Of a DNA stretch of 64,000 nt, positions 1 to 9,181 are shown in pieces (the first letter of the stretch is position 1; each line of letters starts with the position of its first letter). The position numbers and the translations under genes are program-made. The stretch spans positions 62,001-126,000 of the forward strand of contig CANMCF010000005.1 in assembly GCA_947496215.1 (NCBI GenBank). The letters are read 5' to 3'. This DNA is from an uncultured Bizionia sp. (GTDB lineage: Bacteria > Bacteroidota > Bacteroidia > Flavobacteriales > Flavobacteriaceae). The notes under the pieces are model-generated. The model was not told where the DNA came from, did no database searches, and saw only the letters and a program-made list of their open reading frames with translations.

Positions 1-1377
1 TTAAAGTCTCCAAAAGGGGCATTCATCCTAGGGCACTTGCCTCAATTCAATACCTATAACAAGCATCAGGTACTGGAGCGTTGGGTGGAAGAGAGTGGGG
101 AATTGTTCAAAATACATTTCGTCGGAAAGGAATTCGTTGTATCTGCCAATCCCGATTTCAATAATAAGGTTTTGAGAATGAGACCGGATACATTCAAACG
201 TTTTTCCAAAATTGATGAGGTTTTGAAGGAAATGGGAGTGGATGGTGTTTTCAATGCAGAAGGAGATGTATGGAAGCGTCAGAGAAAACCAATAGCAGAT
301 GCCTTGAGTGTTAAGAACGTAAAAGCTTTTTATCCCATCATATTGGACAAGACAGAGACGATACTTGAAAAGTTCAAAAGATATTCTGAAAATGAAACTG
401 TCGTAGATGTGCAAAAGGAATTTATGGCATTTACAATAGACATTACCACCGAGATTGCTTTCGGGCATAAATTGGATACGATAAACAATAAGTCTAATGG
501 CTTTCAAAAACATCTGGAAGTCATTTTTCCGATGATTAATTCTCGTGTTACTGCTCCATTTCCAATATGGAGGTACTTCAAAAAGGAGAAAGACAAAACA
601 CTGGATAGGTCATTGAAGTCCATTGAAAAGGTTATCTATGAGTTCATTGATGATGCAAAAAACAGAATAGAGGAAAACCCGAAATTAAAAGAAGAGCCTT
701 CCAATTTTTTAGAGGCTTTGTTGGTAGAGAACAAGGACGTGAAATTTACGGATAAAGAAATTTACGGGAATGTATTTACGATGTTGCTGGCAGGAGAAGA
801 TACAACATCCAATTCATTGTCATGGGCGGTTTTCTACCTTGCTCAACACCAGGAGATTGTAGCCGAAGTCAGGGATGAAGCCAAGGTTGTCTATGGAGCC
901 AAAGATGTCCCGAGCACTTACGAGGATATTGAATCGTTGAAGTTTGCCAATGCAATAGCTCAGGAAGCTATGCGATTGAAGCCGACAACTCCCCAATTGT
1001 ATTTGGAATCCAAGGAAGATGTTGTTGTCAACAATGTGTCAATCCCGAAAGGAACAAGTATCATTCTACAAAACAAAGTAGCTCAAACTGAAGAAGGGAA
1101 CTTTTCCAATGCCAATGCTTTTGAACCTGAAAGATGGATGGCTAGTGAGTGTCCAATGCATAAAAAACATTCTCCAAACGTGATGCGGGCATTTGGAGGA
1201 GGAGCAAGGTATTGCCCAGGAATGCATTTGGCCAAAAGCGAAATGATAGTTTTGATTTCGACACTTTGCAAACACTTCGATTTTAAGTTGGAAGTGAAAC
1301 CAGAGGAAATCAGGGAACGATTTGAGTTTACAATGTATCCAGAGAACTTGAAAGTAACTTTGATGCCGGCTAGGTAA
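1..1377 (+). CDS. Cytochrome P450 (5' end outside window)
   Basis: Haem monooxygenase that would use O2 and electrons from a redox partner to oxidise an unidentified substrate. The frame is open from base 1 and the P450 N-terminal proline-rich hinge (PKGAFILGHLPQFN) is read from the first codons, so the gene starts upstream of the window; the TTG at 37 is not a credible start. Counting from base 1 as codon 1, the I-helix oxygen-activation motif AGEDTT lies at about 264-269, the ExxR pair at E322/R325, and the haem loop FGGGARYC at 398-405 with the axial ligand C405. Length (458+ residues) and lack of a membrane anchor in the visible part suit a soluble bacterial CYP of the CYP102/CYP4-like type. 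It is followed 40 bases later by a DUF1684 lipoprotein. The substrate cannot be inferred. Family assignment is secure. Confidence 0.95.
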   Translation, partial: LKSPKGAFILGHLPQFNTYNKHQVLERWVEESGELFKIHFVGKEFVVSANPDFNNKVLRMRPDTFKRFSKIDEVLKEMGVDGVFNAEGDVWKRQRKPIADALSVKNVKAFYPIILDKTETILEKFKRYSENETVVDVQKEFMAFTIDITTEIAFGHKLDTINNKSNGFQKHLEVIFPMINSRVTAPFPIWRYFKKEKDKTLDRSLKSIEKVIYEFIDDAKNRIEENPKLKEEPSNFLEALLVENKDVKFTDKEIYGNVFTMLLAGEDTTSNSLSWAVFYLAQHQEIVAEVRDEAKVVYGAKDVPSTYEDIESLKFANAIAQEAMRLKPTTPQLYLESKEDVVVNNVSIPKGTSIILQNKVAQTEEGNFSNANAFEPERWMASECPMHKKHSPNVMRAFGGGARYCPGMHLAKSEMIVLISTLCKHFDFKLEVKPEEIRERFEFTMYPENLKVTLMPAR

Positions 1378-1417
1378 TTCACTTATATCATAAGACATTT
1401 TGAAAAAAGACAAAACA

Positions 1418-2020
1418 ATGCAGAAAATTTTAACTCTATTCCTTTTGACATCCTTATTTGGTTGTGCACAAGAAAAAACATCACTTTTAGGCGAAACAGA
1501 ATTTCAACGAACAATAAATAGCGAATATAAAGATGCCAGCAAGTCCCCTTTGAAAGAGAAGGACCTAAGGGATTTCAAAGGATTGGATTTCTTCAAGTTT
1601 GATTCCTCATACGTTGTTACGGCTACATTGAAACTAACTCCGGATACTAAATATCTTAATATGAGAACAACGACCAGTAGGCTCACTGAAAAGCGTATTT
1701 ATGGAATCTTGTCATTTGATTTCAAGGGAGAAAGATTTAAATTGAATGTGTATCAAGGCAAGGATTTGATGATAACAGAAGGATACGAAGATTATCTGTT
1801 TTTACCATTTTTGGATAATACCAATGGTAATGGGAGCTACGGAGGTGGACGTTACATTGATTTGAGAATTCCAGAAGGAGATACCATCACAATTGACTTC
1901 AATACCGCATACAACCCCTATTGTGCTTATAATAGCAAGTATTCTTGTCCTATAGTACCTCGCGGCAATTATTTGGATGTAAGCATTGAGGCTGGTGTGA
2001 AGTCCTTCGACAAACATTAA
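1418..2020 (+). CDS. DUF1684 lipoprotein
   Basis: Uncharacterised 200-residue protein. The ATG at 1418 is preferred over an in-frame TTG at 1400 because it gives a compact lipoprotein signal peptide ending in LFGC, so it is probably a membrane-attached periplasmic or outer-membrane lipoprotein. The body carries the DUF1684 hallmarks: a G-E-x-x-x-L-x-x-Y strand, the LFLPFxDxTNGxxSYGGGRY block around residues 125-145, and a C-terminal DFNTAYNPYCAY ... YSCPIVPRGN segment near 165-190. No enzymatic role is established for the family. It follows the P450 on the same strand and is closed by the hairpin at 2029-2054. Confidence 0.9.
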   Translation: MQKILTLFLLTSLFGCAQEKTSLLGETEFQRTINSEYKDASKSPLKEKDLRDFKGLDFFKFDSSYVVTATLKLTPDTKYLNMRTTTSRLTEKRIYGILSFDFKGERFKLNVYQGKDLMITEGYEDYLFLPFLDNTNGNGSYGGGRYIDLRIPEGDTITIDFNTAYNPYCAYNSKYSCPIVPRGNYLDVSIEAGVKSFDKH

Positions 2021-2028
2021 ACAAAAAA

Positions 2029-2054
2029 ACCTCCGTAAATTGAATCACGGAGGT
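2029..2054. terminator. Bidirectional terminator between convergent genes
   Basis: An 8-bp GC-containing stem (arms 2029-2036 and 2047-2054) with a 10-nt loop is flanked by an A-run on the left and a T-rich tract on the right, so it can end transcription of both the DUF1684 gene and the convergent hydrolase gene. Confidence 0.8.
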
Positions 2055-2075
2055 AAGTTTTTCTAAATAGAAGAG

Positions 2076-4880
2076 TTATTTGTTGACTATTAGTTTTTTT
2101 ACGACTTTGGCTCTGTTCTTCATGGAGATTTCTACCAAATAGAGACCAGATGAAAGCTTTAATGGCAAGGTTTTTTGTCCCGTATCATTGATTTTATCTT
2201 CCAAAAGTAGTTTGCCAGACATATCGTAAATGGATATCTTTCCATTCCCAGATAGGGAAGGATATATGAATGTTACTTCGTTTGATGCTGGATTGGGAAA
2301 CATTTTGAAGTTGACCAATTCATCTATGATGGTATCAGCACTCAATGTCAGGCCACCACTAATGAGCAAAGCATAATCTTCCACTTCACCAAAAAGGAAC
2401 GAACCACAAGAAGGAGGTAATGAATCTGACTCAATTCCTGCAATTCTCATTCTAGCCCCACCATTTATTGAATTAGAAGGTATGGTAATTTGTGTGTTCA
2501 CTAAATCGCTACTTGTATTTGGCGTGGAGAAAACAAGTTCTGAAGCTTCGAAAATAGCGTTCCTATTTGAATCCACCCAGACGCTCCATTTCATGTCACC
2601 TCCACCGTATGAACCTTCGGAAGAAAGTGTCAAATCGTACGTGTCACCCGCATTTACAGGATGTATGGTAGCTGTGTAATCACCATAACCACCATCATTT
2701 CCGGATTGGTTGACTGCCCCGTCGAAAGTAACTGAGTCTATGTAAGTAAAAAGAACAGAAGGTTCAGATGAACAATACCCGTCTGGAACACAGAGATTTT
2801 CATCGTCGGACGGGCAAATGTCGCAAGCGTCTGGAAATTGATCACCATCCATGTTGGCATTGTCATCTCCACCTGGGCAAGTATCTACATCATCACAGAC
2901 ACCATCATCATCTGTGTCAGGGTACAAAGGACATAGGTCACAATGATCCGGAATGCCGTCATAGTCAGTATCTACGTTGTCATCACCTCCATCACAAATG
3001 TCAAACTCATCACATATGCCATCGTTGTCGGCATCGTTTGGTGATGGGGTGCCTCCTGTACAATTGCAATCTGAATCATAGGTTTCTCCTGTAGTACATG
3101 GATCTCCATCGTTGCATTTATAACCAGGTATGCAAACATAGCTTGTAAAGGCAATGTCCGAGATTAGAAGGCTTCCTTGGGATGTTTGATCGAATAGAAA
3201 ACGAAAAGAAGCTATGTCGGACAAATTGACTCCTTGAAAAGCACCAAGAGGTATGGCTACGGTATTGCTTATGGATCTAGGAAGCGTGTCACCTTCGTTG
3301 CCACCATTTCCTTGAGGTAGAAATAAAGCCTTGCTGTGATCCAGGGTTAACGTTTGATCGCTATTGCCGTTGACATCTGTAATTTCTACCGTAAAATTTT
3401 GAGCGTTTTGGTTTATTGTCGTACCTCCGGTGTTCATATTCACTGCCAATCTGAATGTCAAATGTGTGAAGTCACTCATGTCCCTCCCATCGACAGGAAT
3501 GTCGTTTTTGTACCATCCACTCGTATTGTTCCATTCCAAACGTATTCTTCCTAAACTGGATAGGGTACCATTGTTGTTTTTGTAGTGATTGTCCAAATTG
3601 TCTGTCTCTCCACAAAAATTGTTGTCTGCACCACAACTTTCAAATAGGGAAAGACCAGATGTAGTCACTGCTCCTCCAACTGTATTCGTCGTTGTATTGG
3701 ATGGTTCGGACATTCTGTTTACATCTGTTCTTTCCACTGAAGGCGCTTGGTATGACAGATGAATGTCTTCTGGATTGAGAGAGGACGATCCAGGAGGTTG
3801 TTGATTGACACCCCTAAGTATGTCATCCAAGTCGCTGTCATCTCCATTGGTGTATTTTTTTATGAACGCTGCTATGTATGGCTTGATGGCGTTGCGTTGC
3901 TTTTCTGGAGAGAAACGCTTGGAAGTGTTGGAATTGGCACCACAAAAAGGATTGTTTTGATCCATGTCCACGAATTCCCAATCATCTCCTGTGGCAGCTG
4001 GATATTCACCAGGTGTCCAAACTGTGTTGAAGTAGTTGTGATTGGCACCCATCATTAAAATATTATGATAGGAATTGGAATCATTGGAGTATTCATAACG
4101 ATGCTCATCATAATACAACAATCCTTGTAAATCGTATAAGTCCCCGTCACAGTAAGGTAATATCGTAGCAAGGTTCATATTCTCGGATTTGTAATTGTGA
4201 AAGTTTGTTGGAGCAATAGCAAAAACCCCTTTTATCTCAAATGGAGTCGAGAGGTATTCATTGTATGCATGATGCCTAACAACACCTTCTCCTCCTCTGG
4301 AATGGCCAATTGTAATAATGTTTTGCAAGTCTACCTTTCCAATGAAATCGCTTCCAAAGGGACCGTTGCTGGAGGTGTTGTATTCTTGCCAGAGTTCCAG
4401 ATGCTTTTGTATGAGTTCAGCTCTTGCCAAAGCATTGTCGTCATTTGGATAGTCGTATGTTCCTGCGGTACCTATGATGCCATTCGAACTAATGGAAATA
4501 ACTATGTTTCCTTGACTTGCAATCAATTCTGCCAGATAATCATAACCTTCGTGGCTAGGTATTTCTATTTGCCCATCGTTGCAAGGGTAGAGTATTTGCC
4601 CATTGGAGCTTCCTTGGTCATGACATGTGCTATGTCTACCATGAAGGAACACCACTAGGGGGAATGGTTCGCTGCTTGCTACCGTAGGTCTGTGTACTAC
4701 GGCTTTTACTTCGACCATGGTGTTTTGATAGTCGGATGGTTGAAAAGTGTCTCCCAAGTCATATTGTAATTTCTCGAAACCAAAACTCCCTGGTAAGCCA
4801 GGATCTTGGCCATAAAGGGACAATGAAAAAAGAACTAGTATCAACGGAACTATTGGATTGTTTATTTTGAATAATTTCAT
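2076..4880 (-). CDS. Secreted alpha/beta hydrolase with TSP3, GEVED and T9SS type A sorting domains
   Basis: A 934-residue extracellular hydrolase. Residues 1-24 form a signal peptide (cleavage near YG-QDP). Residues about 45-380 are an alpha/beta-hydrolase domain: an oxyanion-type HGRHSTC segment near 80-86 and the nucleophile elbow GHSRG with S194. A central all-beta segment follows (about 390-590). Residues about 600-705 carry Asp-rich thrombospondin type 3 calcium-binding repeats (DxDxDGxxD, with paired Cys). Residues about 710-850 match a GEVED domain, including the terminal FGEVEDY motif. The last 75 residues have the PNPASNEV start and KKLIVNK end of a T9SS type A sorting domain, so the protein should be exported by the type IX system and anchored at the surface or released. 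The substrate is unknown; polyesters or esters are possible. Strong on architecture, weak on substrate. Confidence 0.92.
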   Translation of the reverse strand: MKLFKINNPIVPLILVLFSLSLYGQDPGLPGSFGFEKLQYDLGDTFQPSDYQNTMVEVKAVVHRPTVASSEPFPLVVFLHGRHSTCHDQGSSNGQILYPCNDGQIEIPSHEGYDYLAELIASQGNIVISISSNGIIGTAGTYDYPNDDNALARAELIQKHLELWQEYNTSSNGPFGSDFIGKVDLQNIITIGHSRGGEGVVRHHAYNEYLSTPFEIKGVFAIAPTNFHNYKSENMNLATILPYCDGDLYDLQGLLYYDEHRYEYSNDSNSYHNILMMGANHNYFNTVWTPGEYPAATGDDWEFVDMDQNNPFCGANSNTSKRFSPEKQRNAIKPYIAAFIKKYTNGDDSDLDDILRGVNQQPPGSSSLNPEDIHLSYQAPSVERTDVNRMSEPSNTTTNTVGGAVTTSGLSLFESCGADNNFCGETDNLDNHYKNNNGTLSSLGRIRLEWNNTSGWYKNDIPVDGRDMSDFTHLTFRLAVNMNTGGTTINQNAQNFTVEITDVNGNSDQTLTLDHSKALFLPQGNGGNEGDTLPRSISNTVAIPLGAFQGVNLSDIASFRFLFDQTSQGSLLISDIAFTSYVCIPGYKCNDGDPCTTGETYDSDCNCTGGTPSPNDADNDGICDEFDICDGGDDNVDTDYDGIPDHCDLCPLYPDTDDDGVCDDVDTCPGGDDNANMDGDQFPDACDICPSDDENLCVPDGYCSSEPSVLFTYIDSVTFDGAVNQSGNDGGYGDYTATIHPVNAGDTYDLTLSSEGSYGGGDMKWSVWVDSNRNAIFEASELVFSTPNTSSDLVNTQITIPSNSINGGARMRIAGIESDSLPPSCGSFLFGEVEDYALLISGGLTLSADTIIDELVNFKMFPNPASNEVTFIYPSLSGNGKISIYDMSGKLLLEDKINDTGQKTLPLKLSSGLYLVEISMKNRAKVVKKLIVNK

Positions 4881-4915
4881 TTTAAATGAGGATTTTAAAT
4901 GGATTTGAATCGATA

Positions 4916-5311
4916 CTATTTTGTTTTGAGCATGTCCTTGCGGAAATTGTTCAGATAGGTAACGGATTCAGGTATGAGGTTCCCTTTTTTATCCAATCTT
5001 TTCCTTCCATAACACAACATGCTTTCCCCATTTGTAGGCATCTTGGCATAAGTTTCAGGAGATATGGTGAATATGAGATAGAAGGAATCGTCTTTAGACT
5101 CATATCTCGGATTCTTTATGTAGGTGTCTCCAACATACAGGTGATAATCTTGTGCACCTATGTAGAACTGTTCGGAACTTTTAATGGTCAATGCGACCTT
5201 ATTGTCCTCGGTAATTTCAAGGGCTGTTATTTTAGTTTCCTTTTCTTGTGAAAATGAAAAAGATGCCATTGCCAGTGTCAATGTAAAAATGAATGATTTG
5301 AGTGTTTTCAT
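4916..5311 (-). CDS. Small secreted protein of unknown function
   Basis: A 130-residue protein. The ATG at 5311 is chosen because it begins a standard signal peptide (MKTLKSFIFTLTLAMASFSFSQ); 13 further residues are open upstream but include no better start. The mature part is about 110 residues, rich in charged residues and predicted beta strands, with a single CYGRKRLDKKG segment near the C terminus. No domain is recognised. It lies immediately upstream of the large T9SS hydrolase on the same strand (35-base gap) and may be co-transcribed with it. A TAnnTTTG box lies at 5348-5355. Confidence 0.75.
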   Translation of the reverse strand: MKTLKSFIFTLTLAMASFSFSQEKETKITALEITEDNKVALTIKSSEQFYIGAQDYHLYVGDTYIKNPRYESKDDSFYLIFTISPETYAKMPTNGESMLCYGRKRLDKKGNLIPESVTYLNNFRKDMLKTK

Positions 5312-5347
5312 TATAGTTGTTGGATTTGTTTCAGTATTGTTACTAAT

Positions 5348-5355
5348 CAAAACTA
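5348..5355 (-). promoter_or_regulatory. Bacteroidota -7 box (TAGTTTTG)
   Basis: Exact TAnnTTTG match on the minus strand 37 bases upstream of the small secreted protein start. No clear TTTG -33 element was seen at the usual spacing. Confidence 0.5.
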
Positions 5356-5418
5356 ATGAAATGACTTTTTTGGCGGGGTGAAAGTAGGTTTACATAAAAT
5401 ATACCTTGGGTATATGAT

Positions 5419-5461
5419 AAGTATACAAACGCTTGTTAGTAGACAGGTTATGGGTATACTT
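5419..5461. repeat. GTATAC inverted repeat in the intergenic region
   Basis: An 8-bp perfect inverted repeat (arms 5419-5426 and 5454-5461, sequence AAGTATAC / GTATACTT) sits in the 254-base gap between crcB and the small secreted gene. A second GGGTATA copy is present at about 5408. It could be an operator or a weak crcB terminator; the function is undecided. Confidence 0.4.
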
Positions 5462-5565
5462 GTCTGCTTACAATATTTTCTAAAGTAGTGTTTTAAATTG
5501 TAATTAAATGCTTGGGGTTTTCATTTGCTCTCATAAACTTGAAGTCTTTTTATCAGACAATTAAA

Positions 5566-5931
5566 TTATTTCACTAAGTATAACCCTAAAAATACAGCTA
5601 TGAATCCAATGACAAAACTAGAAATGGTATAAATGGCAAAGCTTACAAAATCTCCGGATTTCAACAACATTCCGTTTTCGTAGGCAAAGCTAGAAAAGGT
5701 TGTGAAGCCTCCACAAAAACCTGTAGCCAACAACAGGGTTTGATTTTGGGAAAGGGTATTGTTTTTTGCAGCCAAACCTAAAATGATACCTATGAGCAAA
5801 CTCCCCAATATGTTTGCAAAAAAAGTACCATAGGGTATTCCTGTTTCCGGATTGTTGAGGTGTCTTCCAATGATGTAGCGTAGAACACTTCCAACCCCCC
5901 CTCCGACAAATACTAACAAAATGTGTTTCAT
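5566..5931 (-). CDS. crcB: Fluoride ion channel CrcB/Fluc
   Basis: A 121-residue inner-membrane Fluc channel that exports fluoride; functional channels are dual-topology dimers. Four hydrophobic segments are visible. Family signatures are GGGVGSVLRY at 10-19, GTFFANILGSLL at about 35-46, and GFCGGFTTFSSF at about 72-83 (the phenylalanine-box region and central Na+ site). The start codon immediately follows the TAG stop of the SRPBCC/GyrI-like gene with no intervening base, so translation is likely coupled. No fluoride riboswitch is apparent upstream of the two-gene unit. Confidence 0.96.
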   Translation of the reverse strand: MKHILLVFVGGGVGSVLRYIIGRHLNNPETGIPYGTFFANILGSLLIGIILGLAAKNNTLSQNQTLLLATGFCGGFTTFSSFAYENGMLLKSGDFVSFAIYTISSFVIGFIAVFLGLYLVK

Positions 5932-6954
5932 CTAGTCTTGTATCGGGATGTAGATTTCGGTTATCCAATTTGCAGGATTTGGAACTTTGCCAGGGTCGTT
6001 CGTGTAGATCTCAAAAGGTTTTATTGCGGATTGGCTTAAATTGTTTTTGGCCAAATAAACCATAGTCTCCTCCCAAGCTTTTGGAAGATTGGTGTAATTG
6101 CCTTTCAATGTCGTTTTCAAGACTTTTGTCTTTGGGATGTATCCACATAGAATTTGGCTCTCTTTGGCTACGTCAACCTTGTCTCTGGTAGGAATGGCAT
6201 TGCTCATGATCACATTGCCGCTTTCCGGATTCATTTCGTTGTATATTGTAAAAGGCATGCCGTTTGCTACAATGTTGTTTTTTGCCATGTAGCCCATGAT
6301 TTCTCCATATTGTTGCCCCATGACTTGGCTAATGTTTGTGCCAGTTGCAGCAGTAGTCTTATACATATAGAATCCACCTCCATATTCTGTGAGTCCATCA
6401 ATGTTCACTGTATAGGATTTCATGCTATTCACGACGATGCTGTCTAGTTTTTCCAAGCTACGCTCGTATTCGGGACCAATTTGTTTTTCCATTCCTCCGG
6501 TAAAGGCTGCAAAGGCTTTAAATCCAAATGGTAGATCTTTGCCAGAAATGTCCCAAGTGACATCTGTGGAGCCATTTTCATTTGTTTTGAACTTCCAAGA
6601 GACATCGGATGCAGGGAAATCTGCAAATTGCATTTGTTGTTGAATACTCTTGTTTGGATTGGTCTCAACGGTTTTCATTGTGCCAATGCCATCCTTGTCT
6701 TCCCAAGAATAAGAACCTCCAATGCCTTTTGTTTGCTCAGGCAGTGTAATTTTCATATTTGGGTCTTTTTCAACCCATGAAGACCACGCTCCCCAATTCT
6801 TGAAATCTATCACATTGTTATAAACGACTGCGGCAGGAGCTTTGATGGTCCTTGTTCTGGTAACATTGAATTCATTTGGCTGCACAGCAATGTAAATGGC
6901 TATTGCCGTTATGGCTATTAACAAAAGAAAAATTAAGTATTTGGCAATTTTCAT
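5932..6954 (-). CDS. SRPBCC domain - GyrI-like (effector-binding) fusion protein
   Basis: A 340-residue protein. An N-terminal membrane segment (about 6-25) is followed by an SRPBCC/polyketide-cyclase-type domain (about 28-165, typical start RTRTIKAPAAVVYNNVIDFKNWGAWSSW) and a C-terminal GyrI-like/AraC effector-binding domain (about 180-338, ending in EIYIPIQ). Both folds bind small hydrophobic or cationic ligands, so a sensing or detoxification role is plausible, but no reaction is known. It is the first gene of a two-gene unit with crcB and is transcribed from a promoter divergent from the peptidase gene. The protein probably faces the periplasm, tethered by its N terminus. Confidence 0.85.
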   Translation of the reverse strand: MKIAKYLIFLLLIAITAIAIYIAVQPNEFNVTRTRTIKAPAAVVYNNVIDFKNWGAWSSWVEKDPNMKITLPEQTKGIGGSYSWEDKDGIGTMKTVETNPNKSIQQQMQFADFPASDVSWKFKTNENGSTDVTWDISGKDLPFGFKAFAAFTGGMEKQIGPEYERSLEKLDSIVVNSMKSYTVNIDGLTEYGGGFYMYKTTAATGTNISQVMGQQYGEIMGYMAKNNIVANGMPFTIYNEMNPESGNVIMSNAIPTRDKVDVAKESQILCGYIPKTKVLKTTLKGNYTNLPKAWEETMVYLAKNNLSQSAIKPFEIYTNDPGKVPNPANWITEIYIPIQD

Positions 6955-6989
6955 AGTTGGCGATTTTGGTTTTTTATGGAATATAACAT

Positions 6990-6997
6990 CAAATATA
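6990..6997 (-). promoter_or_regulatory. -7 box of the SRPBCC-crcB unit (TATATTTG)
   Basis: Exact TAnnTTTG match on the minus strand, 35 bases upstream of the ATG, in the divergent 103-base region. Confidence 0.55.
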
Positions 6998-7026
6998 ATG
7001 AAATTTTAAAAGTTGTTAAATAGTCT

Positions 7027-7034
7027 TATTTTTG
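7027..7034 (+). promoter_or_regulatory. -7 box of the DPP III-like gene (TATTTTTG)
   Basis: Exact TAnnTTTG match 23 bases upstream of the ATG at 7058. Confidence 0.55.
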
Positions 7035-7057
7035 TTTGAAACTAAATTAAACATATA

Positions 7058-9109
7058 ATGATGAAACTAAAACCAATATTGGGGATGGCCTTGACGGTAT
7101 CTGTTTTGTTTTCTTGTGGAAACGACAAGAATAAAGCAGAATCCAAAGATGAGGTTAAAACAGAAGTGACGATTACCAAGGACTTTAATTACAATGTCGA
7201 GCAATTTGCCGATATAAAAGTGTTGCGTTACCAAATTCCTGGATGGGAAAACTTGACCTTGAAGGAGCAAAAACTGGTGTACTATTTAACAGAAGCAGGT
7301 TTGGCTGGTCGTGACATCATGTGGGATCAAAACTATAGACACAACCTTAAGATTAGAAAAGCGTTGGAAAATGTCTACGTCAAATATGAGGGAGACAAAA
7401 AATCCAACGAATGGAATGCTTTCACGACGTATTTGAAACGTGTTTGGTTTTCAAATGGTATCCATCATCATTATTCCAACGGCAAATTGAAACCTGAATT
7501 TTCTTCGGATTATTTGACGACGTTGTTGAATGAAACCAGCACGGTTTTGGAAGGAGAGACTTTCGATGTCATTTTTAATGACAAGGACAATAAAAAGGTG
7601 AACAAGTCAAAGGGAGTGGACAATGTGGCGTTGTCTGCAATCAATTTTTACGGACCCAATGTCACTAATGAAGACATTGATTCTTTTTACGGAAAAATGA
7701 TATCTCCAAATCCAGAGAAGCCATTGTCTTATGGTTTGAATTCGCAATTGGTTAAGGAAGATGGCGTTTTAAAAGAACGGGTTTATAAATCTGGCGGGTT
7801 ATATGGAGCTGCAATAGATGAGATCGTGAAATGGTTGGAACTAGCAAAAGGAGTGGCAGAAAATGAAGCACAAGGAAATGCCTTGAGTTTGTTGATTAAG
7901 TACTACCAAACAGGAGACTTGCAAACTTGGGATGACTACAATGTGGCTTGGACGGCAGCGACAGAAGGAAATATTGACTACATAAACAGTTTTATCGAGG
8001 TGTACAACGACCCTAGGGGTTATAGAGGGTCATATGAAACTATCGTACAGATAAAGGATTTTGACATGTCTGCTAAAATGGCTGTGCTATCTGAAAACGC
8101 ACAATGGTTTGAAGATAACTCTCCTTTGATGGATGCTCATAAAAAAGACAGTGTCGTAGGAGTTACATACAAAGTGGTCAACGTGGCAGGAGAAGCAGGA
8201 GATGCTTCGCCGAGTACTCCAATAGGGGTGAATTTGCCTAATGCCAACTGGATCCGTGCAGCAGTCGGAAGTAAATCTGTTTCTTTAGGAAATATTATTC
8301 ATTCCTATAACAACGCAGGTAGTTCAGGACGTTTAAAGGAATTCGTACATGATGAGGAGGAGTTGAAATTGGAAGAAGAATATGGACAATTGGCAGATAA
8401 ATTACATACTGCATTGCATGAGGTAATCGGGCATGCTTCTGGGCAATTGAATCCAGGAGTGGGAGAAACCAAGGAGACACTTAAAAATTATGCATCCACA
8501 TTGGAAGAGGGACGTGCCGATTTGGTAGGTCTATATTATCTATATAATTCCAAATTGCAAGAGCTAGGCTTGGTGAAGGACTGGGAAAAAGTAGGTATGA
8601 CTGCGTATGATGGCTACATTCGTAATGGATTGATGACTCAACTCATTCGATTGAACCTTGGAGATGAAGTAGAAGAAGCTCATATGAGAAATAGACAATG
8701 GGTTAGTGCTTGGGTATTTGAAAAAGGACAAGCAGACAATGTAATTGAAAAAGTAACCAAAGACGGAAAAACGTATTTTAACATAAATGACTATGAAAAG
8801 CTTCACGGTTTGTTTGGTCAATTATTACGTGAAACACAACGAATCAAATCTGAAGGAGATTTCAAGGCTGTAGAAGCATTGGTAGAAGGATACGGGGTGA
8901 AAGTGGATCAAGACATTCATGCAGAGGTCTTGGAGCGTAACAAACAATTTAAATCGGCGCCATATAGCGGTTTCGTCAACCCTGTTTTGGTTCCAGAAAC
9001 GAATGATGCAGGAGAAATCACTACTATTAAAGTGACGCAGCCAGATACTTTTGATGGACAGATGTTGGAGTATGGTAAAAAGTATGGTTTTTTACCTGAA
9101 GTGAATTAA
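7058..9109 (+). CDS. Dipeptidyl peptidase III-like zinc metallopeptidase (M49), lipoprotein
   Basis: A 683-residue peptidase that would remove dipeptides from the N termini of short peptides in the periplasm. The signal peptide ends in VLFSCGN, a lipobox with Cys at about residue 20. The M49 zinc site is complete: HEVIGH at 454-459 (H454, E455, H459) and the second motif EEGRAD at 483-488, which supplies the third zinc ligand. Length matches the family (about 650-730). Standing alone with its own promoter, it is followed by an unusually long terminator. Some databases give this flavobacterial group misleading reductase names; the two motifs argue for M49. Confidence 0.93.
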   Translation: MMKLKPILGMALTVSVLFSCGNDKNKAESKDEVKTEVTITKDFNYNVEQFADIKVLRYQIPGWENLTLKEQKLVYYLTEAGLAGRDIMWDQNYRHNLKIRKALENVYVKYEGDKKSNEWNAFTTYLKRVWFSNGIHHHYSNGKLKPEFSSDYLTTLLNETSTVLEGETFDVIFNDKDNKKVNKSKGVDNVALSAINFYGPNVTNEDIDSFYGKMISPNPEKPLSYGLNSQLVKEDGVLKERVYKSGGLYGAAIDEIVKWLELAKGVAENEAQGNALSLLIKYYQTGDLQTWDDYNVAWTAATEGNIDYINSFIEVYNDPRGYRGSYETIVQIKDFDMSAKMAVLSENAQWFEDNSPLMDAHKKDSVVGVTYKVVNVAGEAGDASPSTPIGVNLPNANWIRAAVGSKSVSLGNIIHSYNNAGSSGRLKEFVHDEEELKLEEEYGQLADKLHTALHEVIGHASGQLNPGVGETKETLKNYASTLEEGRADLVGLYYLYNSKLQELGLVKDWEKVGMTAYDGYIRNGLMTQLIRLNLGDEVEEAHMRNRQWVSAWVFEKGQADNVIEKVTKDGKTYFNINDYEKLHGLFGQLLRETQRIKSEGDFKAVEALVEGYGVKVDQDIHAEVLERNKQFKSAPYSGFVNPVLVPETNDAGEITTIKVTQPDTFDGQMLEYGKKYGFLPEVN

Positions 9110-9113
9110 TATA

Positions 9114-9181
9114 AAGACTATTCAACATCAAAAAAGCCTTAATCTTAATTGATTAAGGCTTTTTTGATGTTGAATAGTCTT
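9114..9181. terminator. Very long bidirectional terminator (31-bp perfect stem)
   Basis: Arms 9114-9144 and 9151-9181 are perfectly complementary with a 6-nt loop. The inner part has the A-run / GC core / T-run order of an intrinsic terminator in both directions. The right arm reaches the stop codon of the convergent gene (9180-9182). Confidence 0.9.

Noticed and set aside
37-1377. P450 start at the TTG at position 37
   Set aside because: The frame is open to base 1 and reads conserved P450 N-terminal sequence before this codon, so the gene is truncated by the window rather than starting there.
5932-7057. Fluoride riboswitch for crcB
   Set aside because: The 103-base region upstream of the two-gene unit does not show the conserved fluoride-aptamer elements and is mostly promoter sequence.
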